Assembly: GCA_013298625.1 (NCBI GenBank)
Contig: JAAFIF010000013.1
Location: 62,001-126,000, forward strand
DNA length: 64,000 nucleotides
Direction of reading: 5' to 3'
From: Myxococcales bacterium
GTDB lineage: Bacteria > Myxococcota_A > Polyangia > Polyangiales > Ga0077539
Positions 27,754 through 34,930 of this stretch are shown in pieces (the first letter of the stretch is position 1; every line of letters begins with the position of its first letter). The position numbers and the translations under genes are program-made. The notes under the pieces are model-generated. The model worked only from the letters and a program-made list of their open reading frames with translations, did no database searches and was not told the DNA's origin.

Positions 27754-29193
27754 ATGCTGCGATTGCCTTTGTTCGCCCGCGGGCTGACTTCTCTCACTGC
27801 GCTGCTCTCGCTCACCGCTGCCGCTTGCTCGGGCCCGGGCCCGAGGCCCGACGCGGGCGCAGACGGCGCCAACGACGGCGCGGCGGACAGCGGCGCTCGC
27901 GACGACGTCACCCCCTCGACGGACGCGCGCGCAGACGCGGCAGACCGCGACGGGCAGAGCGTCGAGGACGCAGGCGACAGCGGCGCGGCCGGCGACGGCG
28001 CGAGCCGCGACGACGTGACCCCATCGGACAGCGCGGGCACGCCGGTCGATCGAGACTTCTGTGCGACCGGAGCAGCGGTGCCGGGTCTCACAGCGCCTCC
28101 TGGGTTCTGTGTGCGCAAATACTCGGACGTGCGCGTCGCGCGCGTGATGGCGCTCGCGCCCAACGGAGACTTGTTCGTCGCTGCGCCGACCAACGCAAAC
28201 GCCACGGGCATCAGCGGCGGCCCGGGCTCGATCGTGGTGCTGCACGACGACGAGGGCGACGGCGTGATCGAAGAGACCGTGTTCACGACGGGCGTGGCCA
28301 ACGTGCACGGAATCGTGTTCTCTGGGGGATTTCTCTACTGGACCAACGATCGTCTCGTCGAGCGCACGCCGTACGTCGCTGGGCAACGCCGCGAGACCGC
28401 GGGCGCGCGACAGCTCGTCATCGGCGGCCCGGTCCCCGATGGAATGGGCGGGATGATCGAAGACCCGCTCGCCGCTCAGCTGCAGCGCGGCGGGCGACAG
28501 ACGCACGGCCTCGCCGCGAGCCCGAGCGGTCGGATGTTCGTCACGCGCGGAGAGTACAGCTCGTGCGTGCTCGGGCCGGGCGGCGTTCAAGCCGTGGGGA
28601 CGGGCGAGGTCTACAACCTCGGGATGCACTCGCTGACGCGTGCGATCCACGGGTTTCGCAACCCGATGTACGCGCGCTGCCACTTCTCGCGCGAGCTCTG
28701 CATGGTGGCCGAGCTCGGCGAAGACCAGACTACGGGCGCCGTCGAGAAGCTGCTGGTGATCCCCAGCGCGCCGCAGTGGTACGGCTATCCGTGCTGCCAT
28801 CGCCGCGGGGTCGGGCCCCAAGCGGCCAGCGGCTCGTGCAACGACGTGCAGCAAGAAGCAGTCTCGATCAACCTCGGCGACACGCCGTTCGGCTTCGATT
28901 GGGAGCGCGGACGTTGGCCCGCGCCCTATCGCGACGGCGTCTTCGTCGCGCTGCACGGCAGCTTCTACACCGGCAATTTCGGCGGCTCGGGCGTGGTGTT
29001 TCTTCCGACCGATCCTGCGACGGGCATCCCGCGGCAGCAGGCGCCGATCCCGTTTCTCGCGACGACCAACGGGCAGCCGACGCGCTCGCTGCAGCGGCCG
29101 ACGGACGTCGTGTTCGCGCCGGACGGACGCATGTTCGTCAGCGACGACTACGGCGGAGGCGTCTACATGGTGGCGCCGATCTTCACGCGCTGA
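27754..29193 (+). CDS. Sorbosone dehydrogenase-like beta-propeller lipoprotein (copy 1)
   Basis: 479 residues from ATG 27754 (GTG 27730 in frame is the alternative). The signal peptide ends in LTAAAC. A spacer of about 60 residues almost solely of Asp, Ala, Gly and Ser follows. The rest is a PQQ-type six-bladed propeller of the glucose/sorbosone dehydrogenase superfamily: GFCVRKYSDVRVARVMALAP, NVHGIVFSGGFLYW, GFRNPMYARCHFSRE, GDTPFGFDWERG...PYRDGVFVALHGSFY, and FAPDGRMFVSDDYGGGVY. Several extra Cys pairs (CHFSRELC, YPCCH) suggest disulfides. It is probably a surface sugar/alcohol dehydrogenase or a non-catalytic relative; PQQ binding is unproven. A paralogue follows at 29370. Confidence 0.85.
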   Translation: MLRLPLFARGLTSLTALLSLTAAACSGPGPRPDAGADGANDGAADSGARDDVTPSTDARADAADRDGQSVEDAGDSGAAGDGASRDDVTPSDSAGTPVDRDFCATGAAVPGLTAPPGFCVRKYSDVRVARVMALAPNGDLFVAAPTNANATGISGGPGSIVVLHDDEGDGVIEETVFTTGVANVHGIVFSGGFLYWTNDRLVERTPYVAGQRRETAGARQLVIGGPVPDGMGGMIEDPLAAQLQRGGRQTHGLAASPSGRMFVTRGEYSSCVLGPGGVQAVGTGEVYNLGMHSLTRAIHGFRNPMYARCHFSRELCMVAELGEDQTTGAVEKLLVIPSAPQWYGYPCCHRRGVGPQAASGSCNDVQQEAVSINLGDTPFGFDWERGRWPAPYRDGVFVALHGSFYTGNFGGSGVVFLPTDPATGIPRQQAPIPFLATTNGQPTRSLQRPTDVVFAPDGRMFVSDDYGGGVYMVAPIFTR

Positions 29194-29369
29194 GAGCGAC
29201 TCGCAGGATCGAAGCGCGATCCACGCGACAGTGACCGCGCTTGCGCGAGCGAGCGCAAAGCGTGCGGGGAGCTTCGAGGCTCGATGCGCGTTTTGCGTGG
29301 GGATTCGCAGCACAAAAGTGCATGGACGGCGGTGGACCTGCGCGCGGGCTTCGGTCATTCTGTGCGCGC

Positions 29370-30782
29370 ATGAAGCGCACGTATGGCTCGGGTCTCTTGT
29401 CGCTCGCGGTGCTGGTCGCGGGCTGTCCGCCGCCTCCGCGACCGATCGAAGACGCAGCGCCGCAGCGGGACGCGTCGCCGACGCCGACCGACGTGGCCGA
29501 GGACGGCGCGTCGCAGCCGGACGCGTCGAGCGATGGCGGGACGCGAAGGCCGCGCGAGGTGATCGATCCGACGTGCGCTCCGCTGCGGCCGACGATCGGC
29601 TCGGGCGCGGGCAACGACGTCGATCGCTGCGAAGGCGTGACGCCGCCGGCGAACGGCAGCGGGGCGACGTTCTGCTCGCTCGGAGCGGATGTTCCTGGGC
29701 TGCGCGTGCCAGAGGGATTCTGCATTCGTCGCTATGCGACCGTGGGGCTGCCGCGCGTGATGCTCTTCGCGCCCAACGGGGATTTGTTTATCTCGTCTCC
29801 GTCGGCCATCACCGCTGCGGGGGACGGCGGCGGGATGGGCGCCATCCTCGTGCTCAGCGACGACAATCGCGACGGAACGGCAGAGGTCCACACGTTTGCG
29901 ACCGGCGGTCTCGACACCGTTCACGGGCTCACGTTCAAGGACGGGTTTCTGTACTTCAACACCACGGACACGGTGTTTCGCACGCCGTACGCGAGCGGGC
30001 AGCGCGCAGAGACGATGGGCGCGAGGCAGGTCGTGGTCGGCGGCGCGGGCACGGCGATCGGCACACGTTTTCAACAGGGCGGGCGCTGGACGCACGGGCT
30101 CGCCGCGAGCGTCAACGGCCGCCTGCTCGCGACGCGCGGAGAGTACGGCTCGTGTTCGGTCGCGCCCGACGGCCGTCCCGCCTCGGCGGCGGGAGAGATC
30201 TACGAAGTGGGCATGGGCGTGCTCACGCAGGTCGGCGGGGGATTTCGCAACCCGATGTACGCGCGCTGCCACTTCTGCCGCGACCTCTGCATGGTCGCCG
30301 AGCTCGGCGAAGACCAGACGATGGGCGCCGTCGAGACGCTCGTCGTCGTCGATGGCAACCACTGGAACGGCTACCCCTGCTGCTTTCAGAACAACACTGG
30401 CCCCCGCGCCTCGACGGGGCTGTGCCGCTGCATCAATCAGCAGCAGGTCAAGATCAACCTCGGCGACACGCCGTTTGGCTTCGACTGGGAGCGCGGGAGC
30501 TGGCCGGCGCCGTATCGCAACGGTGTGTTCGTCGCGCTGCACGGCAGCTTCTATCTCGCCAACTACGCTGGCGCGGGCGTCGTGTATTTGCCTACGGATC
30601 CCGCGACGGGGATCCCACGCGACGGGGCGCCGGTGCGCTTCATCGAGGGCACCGAGGGCTCTGCGCAGGTGAGCTTGCGCAGGCCGAGCGACGTGATGTT
30701 CAGCCCGGACGGGCGCTTGTTCGTCACCGACGACAAGGGCGGCGGCGTCTACTGGGTGGCGCCGACGGACCGCAGGATGTGA
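29370..30782 (+). CDS. Sorbosone dehydrogenase-like beta-propeller lipoprotein (copy 2)
   Basis: 470 residues, a clear paralogue of the gene at 27754. It has lipobox VLVAGC, an Asp/Ala-rich spacer, and then the same propeller blocks GFCIRRYATVGLPRVMLFAPNG, GFRNPMYARCHFCRDLC, GEDQTMGAVE, GDTPFGFDWERG and FSPDGRLFVTDDKGGGVYW. Copy 2 has extra cysteines (CHFCRDLC, GLCRC). The upstream in-frame region 29241-29369 is not used because ATG 29370 opens the signal peptide directly. Its last 34 bp overlap the convergent glycosyltransferase gene, an antisense overlap at the 3' ends. Confidence 0.85.
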   Translation: MKRTYGSGLLSLAVLVAGCPPPPRPIEDAAPQRDASPTPTDVAEDGASQPDASSDGGTRRPREVIDPTCAPLRPTIGSGAGNDVDRCEGVTPPANGSGATFCSLGADVPGLRVPEGFCIRRYATVGLPRVMLFAPNGDLFISSPSAITAAGDGGGMGAILVLSDDNRDGTAEVHTFATGGLDTVHGLTFKDGFLYFNTTDTVFRTPYASGQRAETMGARQVVVGGAGTAIGTRFQQGGRWTHGLAASVNGRLLATRGEYGSCSVAPDGRPASAAGEIYEVGMGVLTQVGGGFRNPMYARCHFCRDLCMVAELGEDQTMGAVETLVVVDGNHWNGYPCCFQNNTGPRASTGLCRCINQQQVKINLGDTPFGFDWERGSWPAPYRNGVFVALHGSFYLANYAGAGVVYLPTDPATGIPRDGAPVRFIEGTEGSAQVSLRRPSDVMFSPDGRLFVTDDKGGGVYWVAPTDRRM

Positions 30783-31900
30783 TCCGCGGCGCTGTTCCAC
30801 GTGGGCAGCGCGCGGCTTCGCTCGGCGGCGCGCGCGCGCAGGGTGTCTCGTAGTAGCTGAGAATTCACGAGCGAGTTGATTGTGTGTGCGAGCTCGTCGG
30901 GGGCGCCGGGCTCGACGTACAGCGCCGCGTCGCGCGCGAGCCAGGGGATGCCGCCGACGCGCGTCGCGACGACGGGCCGCTGGTAGCGCAGGGCTTCGAC
31001 GAGGGCCGTGGGCGCTCCGTCGCGCAGAGAGGGCAGCGCAAACACGTCCGCCGCCGCCAGCAAGCGGTCCCGCGCGCGCGCGTCGAGGGCGCCGAGAAAG
31101 GTCACTCGGCCGCGCGCGAGGGCTTCGAGCCGTGCGCGCTCGGGGCCGTCTCCCGCGATCACCACGCGCGCGTCGGGCGAGAGCGATCGGGCCGCGATCG
31201 AGAGCGCGTCGAGGCCCTTCTCGTGCGCGAGCCGAGAGACCGACGCGACGAGCGTGGCGTGCGCGGGGATCGAGAGCGCTGCGCGGGTCGCTTCGCGGTC
31301 GCGAAGGGCCTGTGGATCGGGCTCGTGCGCGGCCATCGGCAGGTCCATCGCGCGCGCGTGACGAGAGAGCGAAGGGTCGAGCGCGTCGCGCAGCGCGGGG
31401 TGCGCGAACTGAAGCGAAGTGCATCCGCGGGCGATCGCGCGGTGCAGCGCGGCGGGGAGGCGAGCGAGGAGGAGGGCGTCCGTTCCGTGGACGATCGCGT
31501 GGTGGGGACGGCCGCGGGCGATGGCGCTCGCGACGAGCGACGAGGGCACGGCCCAGTGCGAGACGAGCGCGTCGCACGCGCGGAGGGCGCTCGCGGCGCG
31601 CGCGGTGAACATCGTGGTGAACGAAGCAGCCAACAGCGCGCTCTCGATCGGGGCCGATCGCGCGTGGTGCGCGGCGCCTCCCTGGTAGAACAGCGATCGA
31701 TCGCCGGGTGCGCAGCGGACCGGGACGAGCGCGCAGGGCCCGTCGATCGCGAGCGGCTGCGCGGGCGCGTTCATCGCGGCGAACACGACGGTGCAACGAT
31801 GGCCGCGCGCGACGATGGCCGCGGTGAGCGCGCGCACAAACGAGCCCGCGATCGGGTCCCGGTCGTGCGGCCACGACGTCGTGAGCACGCCGATGTTCAC
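30749..31900 (-). CDS. GT4-family glycosyltransferase
   Basis: 383 residues with a GT-B fold. The N-terminal acceptor domain begins MNIGVLTTSWPHDRDPIAGSF. The nucleotide-sugar half carries SVSRLAHEKGLD (RlxxeKG-type), GDGPER and the E-x7-E motif PSLRDGAPTALVEALRYQRPVVAT. It likely builds polysaccharide or lipid-linked glycan in the cytosol. The start is GTG at 31898-31900. Its 3' end overlaps the convergent propeller gene by 34 bp. A 10-bp-stem hairpin (31923-31949) sits 23 bp before the start. Confidence 0.9.
   Translation of the reverse strand: MNIGVLTTSWPHDRDPIAGSFVRALTAAIVARGHRCTVVFAAMNAPAQPLAIDGPCALVPVRCAPGDRSLFYQGGAAHHARSAPIESALLAASFTTMFTARAASALRACDALVSHWAVPSSLVASAIARGRPHHAIVHGTDALLLARLPAALHRAIARGCTSLQFAHPALRDALDPSLSRHARAMDLPMAAHEPDPQALRDREATRAALSIPAHATLVASVSRLAHEKGLDALSIAARSLSPDARVVIAGDGPERARLEALARGRVTFLGALDARARDRLLAAADVFALPSLRDGAPTALVEALRYQRPVVATRVGGIPWLARDAALYVEPGAPDELAHTINSLVNSQLLRDTLRARAAERSRALPTWNSAADHILRSVGATQ
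30876..30888 (+). repeat. Dispersed 13-mer TTGAWTNNGTGTG
   Basis: Reads TTGATTGTGTGTG, followed by C. Inside the GT4 glycosyltransferase gene, antisense to it. Confidence 0.6.
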
Positions 31901-31922
31901 GGTCGCGCTCGACCGCGCCGAC

Positions 31923-31949
31923 CCTCACGCGAGGCGCGCTCGCGTGAGG
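31923..31949. repeat. Perfect 10-bp-stem hairpin upstream of the GT4 gene
   Basis: CCTCACGCGA at 31923-31932 and TCGCGTGAGG at 31940-31949 pair perfectly around a 7-nt loop. No T-tract follows on either strand, so it is not an intrinsic terminator; it could be an operator or a leader structure for the GT4 gene. Confidence 0.5.
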
Positions 31950-32116
31950 ATCGACGGGAGAAAAAAGACCGGCCGCACAGCGAGGGGGAGGGGGGGAGCG
32001 CCTCGAAGATACGGCCGGGGTAGAAGACGACGGCGGTGCTCGATGGAGGGGGGGGCATACGAGCGCCGCCGCGTGCAGAGGATGTCTGCAGTGCCCGTGC
32101 CACCTTCTGGAATGTG

Positions 32117-32134
32117 AAAATCATTGGTGATTTT
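32117..32134. promoter_or_regulatory. AT-rich 7-4-7 palindrome upstream of the biotin carboxylase gene
   Basis: AAAATCA-TTGG-TGATTTT is a perfect inverted repeat in a genome of about 70% G+C. It lies about 110 bp before the gene at 32243, followed by three ATTGCA copies (32155-32160, 32163-32168, 32177-32182). Such a layout suggests a transcription factor site or promoter control region. Only the symmetry is observed; the regulator is unknown. Confidence 0.45.
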
Positions 32135-32242
32135 TGCTGCGGTCCCCAGCGTTCATTGCAGCATTGCAACAACGAGATTGCAGTCGCGCGGCGCTGAAAT
32201 GGGGGTTCGAGGCGGCGGGACGGTTGGGTATGTTTCACGGCG

Positions 32243-33610
32243 ATGTTCGACAAGGTTTTGATCGCGAATCGCGGAGAGATCGCGGCGCGCATCGCGCGCA
32301 CGTGCAAGAGGCTCGGGGTGAAGACTGTGGGCATCCACAGCGAGGCCGACGCGACGGCGCTGCACACGACGGCGGTGGACGAGTCCATCCTCGTGGGCGG
32401 CGCCGCGGTGAAGGACTCGTACCTCAACGTCGAGCGGATCATCGCTGCGGCCAAAGAGAGCGGCGCACAAGCGGTGCACCCTGGGTACGGGCTGCTCAGC
32501 GAGAAGAAGCACTTCGCGCAGGCGGTGATCGACGCGGGGCTCGTGTGGATCGGTCCCCCAGTGAGCGCGCTCGAGCGATTGGGAGACAAGCTGCGCTCGG
32601 CGGAGGCGGCGACGAAGGCGGGGGTTCCGCTGGTTCCGGGGTCGCCGGGGCCGGTCGAGACGATCGATGAAGCGAAGGCGGTCGCCGCGCAGTTCGGCTA
32701 TCCGCTGCTGGTCAAGCCCGTCGGCGGCGGCGGCGGCATCGGGATGACCATCGTCAAGGACGAGGCCGCGCTCGAGAAGGCGCTCGAGGCCGCGAAGAAC
32801 CGCGGCGCAGCGGCGTTCGGCGACGCGCGCGTGTTCGTCCAGCGCTACGTCGAGCGGCCCAGGCACATCGAAGTGCAGCTCTTCGCCGACGCGCACGGCA
32901 ACGTGGTCGCCCTCGGAGAGCGCGAGTGCAGCGTGCAGCGTCGGCACCAGAAGATCATCGAAGAGTCGCCCGCGCCCGCGTTCGACAATCGCCCCGACGG
33001 AGCGAGCAAGCGCAAAGAGCTGCTCGACTGCGCCGTGCGACTCGCGCGCGAAGCGGGCTACGTCGGCGCAGGAACCGCTGAGTTCATCTGGGAAGACGCC
33101 CGCGGATCGTTCTACTTCTTGGAGGTCAACTGCCGCCTGCAGGTCGAGCACCCAGTGACCGAAATGGTGACAGGCATCGACCTGGTCGAGTGGCAGCTGC
33201 GCGTCGCCTCGGGCGAGCCGCTCCCGAGCGCGTGGCTGAGCGGCGTGCCCACCTGCGGCAACGCCATCGAGAGCCGCGTGTACGCCGAGGACCCCGCGAA
33301 GGGGTTCATCCCCAAGCCCGGCGCCGTCGACGAAGCGCGCTGGCCCGAAGGCGAAGGCATCCGCGTCGACGCCGGCGTCGCAGCAGGCGGAAAGGTCACG
33401 CCCTACTACGACCCCATGATCGCCAAGGTGATCTCCTACGGCGCCACCCGCGCGCAGGCCATCGAGCGCATGAAAGTGGCCCTCGACGGGACGCACCTCG
33501 CGCCGGTCGTCACGAACACCAGCTTCCTCCGCAAGATCGTCGCGAGCGACGAGTTCGCGCGGGGCGAGTACGACACGAGCTTCGCTGAGATCTTCGCCAA
33601 GCGCGGTTGA
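32243..33610 (+). CDS. accC: Biotin carboxylase (acetyl-/acyl-CoA carboxylase subunit)
   Basis: 455 residues. Domains: biotin carboxylase N-domain (KVLIANRGEIAARI from residue 4, HPGYG at 79-83), ATP-grasp (about 115-320, with GGGGGIGM at 161-168 and RHIEVQ) and the C-domain with FLEVNCRLQVEHPVTEMVTG. It ends after the carboxylase core without a biotinyl domain, as in AccC or the alpha part of two-subunit acyl-CoA carboxylases. No accB or carboxyltransferase gene is adjacent, so its partner is unknown. It could serve acetyl-CoA, propionyl-CoA or pyruvate carboxylation. The start MFDKVLIANRGE is the family norm. Confidence 0.92.
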   Translation: MFDKVLIANRGEIAARIARTCKRLGVKTVGIHSEADATALHTTAVDESILVGGAAVKDSYLNVERIIAAAKESGAQAVHPGYGLLSEKKHFAQAVIDAGLVWIGPPVSALERLGDKLRSAEAATKAGVPLVPGSPGPVETIDEAKAVAAQFGYPLLVKPVGGGGGIGMTIVKDEAALEKALEAAKNRGAAAFGDARVFVQRYVERPRHIEVQLFADAHGNVVALGERECSVQRRHQKIIEESPAPAFDNRPDGASKRKELLDCAVRLAREAGYVGAGTAEFIWEDARGSFYFLEVNCRLQVEHPVTEMVTGIDLVEWQLRVASGEPLPSAWLSGVPTCGNAIESRVYAEDPAKGFIPKPGAVDEARWPEGEGIRVDAGVAAGGKVTPYYDPMIAKVISYGATRAQAIERMKVALDGTHLAPVVTNTSFLRKIVASDEFARGEYDTSFAEIFAKRG

Positions 33611-33622
33611 AACAGCGATCAC

Positions 33623-33635
33623 TTGATTGTGTGTG
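33623..33635 (+). repeat. Dispersed 13-mer TTGAWTNNGTGTG
   Basis: Reads TTGATTGTGTGTG, followed by T. In the 27-bp gap between convergent accC and XRE/MmyB genes, inside the loop of an inverted repeat (TGAAACA 33608-33614 / TGTTTCA 33634-33640) that contains both stop codons. Confidence 0.6.
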
Positions 33636-33637
33636 TT

Positions 33638-34444
33638 TCAGCCTGCGAGCTGGGCCATTACCTCGCGCGTGCGCTGATCGAGCGGGACGTACGTCTCGAT
33701 GCGCAGCGACTGCGCGGTGAGGTCTAGGGGGGTTCCGATGGTGGTGAGCATCGTGAACCACTGGAGTCGAACGCCGTCGCGCTCGACCGCAAACGGCGCC
33801 ATCACCGGCGGCGCCTCTGCGCCTCGCTCGTTGTAGGCCACGCACGGGCCGCGCAGCGCGCGCAGCTCGGCAGCGAGCGATCGCATCGCGGGGTCCGCTT
33901 CGACGTCGGCCTCGCGCTCGACCCTCGCGAGCAGCCCGTCGGCGATGGCGTCGAAGTCGAGGACGTAAGGGCGGATCACGCCCTTCGGGTCGAAGAACAA
34001 CCGCAGGATGTTGAGCGGCTGCGCCGCGAGCATCGCCGCGGGATCGGCGCCGAGCCACGTGAGCAGGGCGATCGTCCCGCGGTTGAAGCGCAGGATGTTC
34101 CATCGGTGGTCGAGCAAGATGGCCGGGTGCGGCTCGGCGTGGGCGAACAAGAGCTCGATCCCTTCGAGCACCGGCGTCATCGCGGGGTCGTCGAGGGCGC
34201 TCTCGCGAAACGCCGCGGCGAACCCCGCCGCCACCAGCAGCTCGTTGCGCTCGCGCAGCGACAGGTCCAGCGCCGCGCCGAGCGACAGCAAGAGGTCTCT
34301 GCTCGGGTGCGCGCGGCCGTTCTCGACGAAGGACAAATGGCGAGGCGAAACGCTGGCTCGCGACGCGAGGTGCTCTTGGCTGAGCCCTCGCTGCGACCGC
34401 AGCCGACGCAACAATGGTCCTGGAGAGCGCTGCGCGCGTTGCAT
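33638..34444 (-). CDS. XRE-family regulator with MmyB-like ligand-binding domain
   Basis: 268 residues. The N-terminal helix-turn-helix (about 8-65) has LRRLRSQRGLSQEHLASRASVSPRHLSFVENGRAHPS, and the rest is the MmyB-like (MLTR) ligand-binding domain with ILLDHRWNILRFN and a PLDLTAQSLRIETYVP-like ending. Such regulators usually sit divergent from a small oxidoreductase or membrane gene and control it. Here the divergent gene is the small membrane protein at 34563. ATG 34444 fits the domain; ATGs at 34495 and 34510 lie inside the palindromic operator and are less likely. Confidence 0.85.
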   Translation of the reverse strand: MQRAQRSPGPLLRRLRSQRGLSQEHLASRASVSPRHLSFVENGRAHPSRDLLLSLGAALDLSLRERNELLVAAGFAAAFRESALDDPAMTPVLEGIELLFAHAEPHPAILLDHRWNILRFNRGTIALLTWLGADPAAMLAAQPLNILRLFFDPKGVIRPYVLDFDAIADGLLARVEREADVEADPAMRSLAAELRALRGPCVAYNERGAEAPPVMAPFAVERDGVRLQWFTMLTTIGTPLDLTAQSLRIETYVPLDQRTREVMAQLAG

Positions 34445-34492
34445 TCGTCGCCAGAGACTACCCGGTGCTGCGCTCGATCGCGCAACGCACGT

Positions 34493-34511
34493 CATGACCT
34501 CCGAGGTCATG
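34493..34511. promoter_or_regulatory. 19-bp perfect palindrome, probable operator of the XRE/MmyB regulator
   Basis: CATGACCTCCGAGGTCATG consists of 9-bp arms around a central C. It lies between the divergent XRE/MmyB gene (start 34444) and the small membrane protein gene (start 34563), the normal place for a self-regulating operator. The symmetry is directly seen; binding by the neighbouring regulator is inferred. Confidence 0.65.
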
Positions 34512-34562
34512 GAGCGCTTCGCCGCGCTCCCCCAGTGTCCCGCGCAGAAAGCGAGACGTTGA

Positions 34563-34871
34563 ATGGGAAATCGATGGATGATCTCTGCCGCGGCGTGGGT
34601 GATGTTCACCGCGTACACGACCATCGTGGTGCTTCGGGGCGACGTGCTCTCGCTCGCGAAGCTCACCTTCTCGAACGCCTTCAGCGTGCAGGTCTTCTTC
34701 GATCTGGTCGTCGCGGCGACGGTGGCGCTCGTGTACGTGAGCCCGAAGGCCAAGGCGCTCGGCGTGCCGAGGATCCCCTACATCATCGCGACCGCCCTCG
34801 TGGGCAGCGTCGGGCTGCTGGCGTACATCACCCACGTCGAGTGGGCGCAGTCGAAGACGCGAGCCGCGTGA
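34563..34871 (+). CDS. Small three-helix membrane protein (DUF2834-like?)
   Basis: 102 residues with three hydrophobic segments (about 5-22, 42-60 and 74-92) and a short basic tail. The layout, including SNAFSVQVFFDLVVAATVALVYV, recalls the DUF2834 family of small membrane proteins, but I am not certain. Divergent from the XRE/MmyB regulator across its palindromic operator, so it is probably the regulator's target. The alternative start ATG at residue 6 would shorten it by five residues. Confidence 0.65.
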   Translation: MGNRWMISAAAWVMFTAYTTIVVLRGDVLSLAKLTFSNAFSVQVFFDLVVAATVALVYVSPKAKALGVPRIPYIIATALVGSVGLLAYITHVEWAQSKTRAA

Positions 34872-34930
34872 CGAACGCCCTCGAACCGCGCGCGGCGGGC
34901 GCGGCGGCTTGCTAAGCTCTCGCTCGCTCG

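Larger units (their letters stand above)
31901..32242. other. Divergent intergenic region with G-tracts, hairpins and ATTGCA repeats
   Basis: 342 bp between the GT4 and biotin carboxylase genes. From left to right it holds the 31923-31949 hairpin, G-tracts at 31984-31988, 31990-31996, 32017-32020 and 32048-32055 (four runs, a possible G-quadruplex on the plus strand), the AT-rich palindrome at 32117-32134, and three ATTGCA copies at 32155, 32163 and 32177. The G+C drops from 32110 to 32182, the likely accC promoter area. Confidence 0.5.

Noticed and set aside
33608-33640. TGAAACA/TGTTTCA inverted repeat as a bidirectional terminator
   Set aside because: The stem is 7 bp with a long loop and has no T-run on either side; the arms are mostly the two stop codons and their neighbours.
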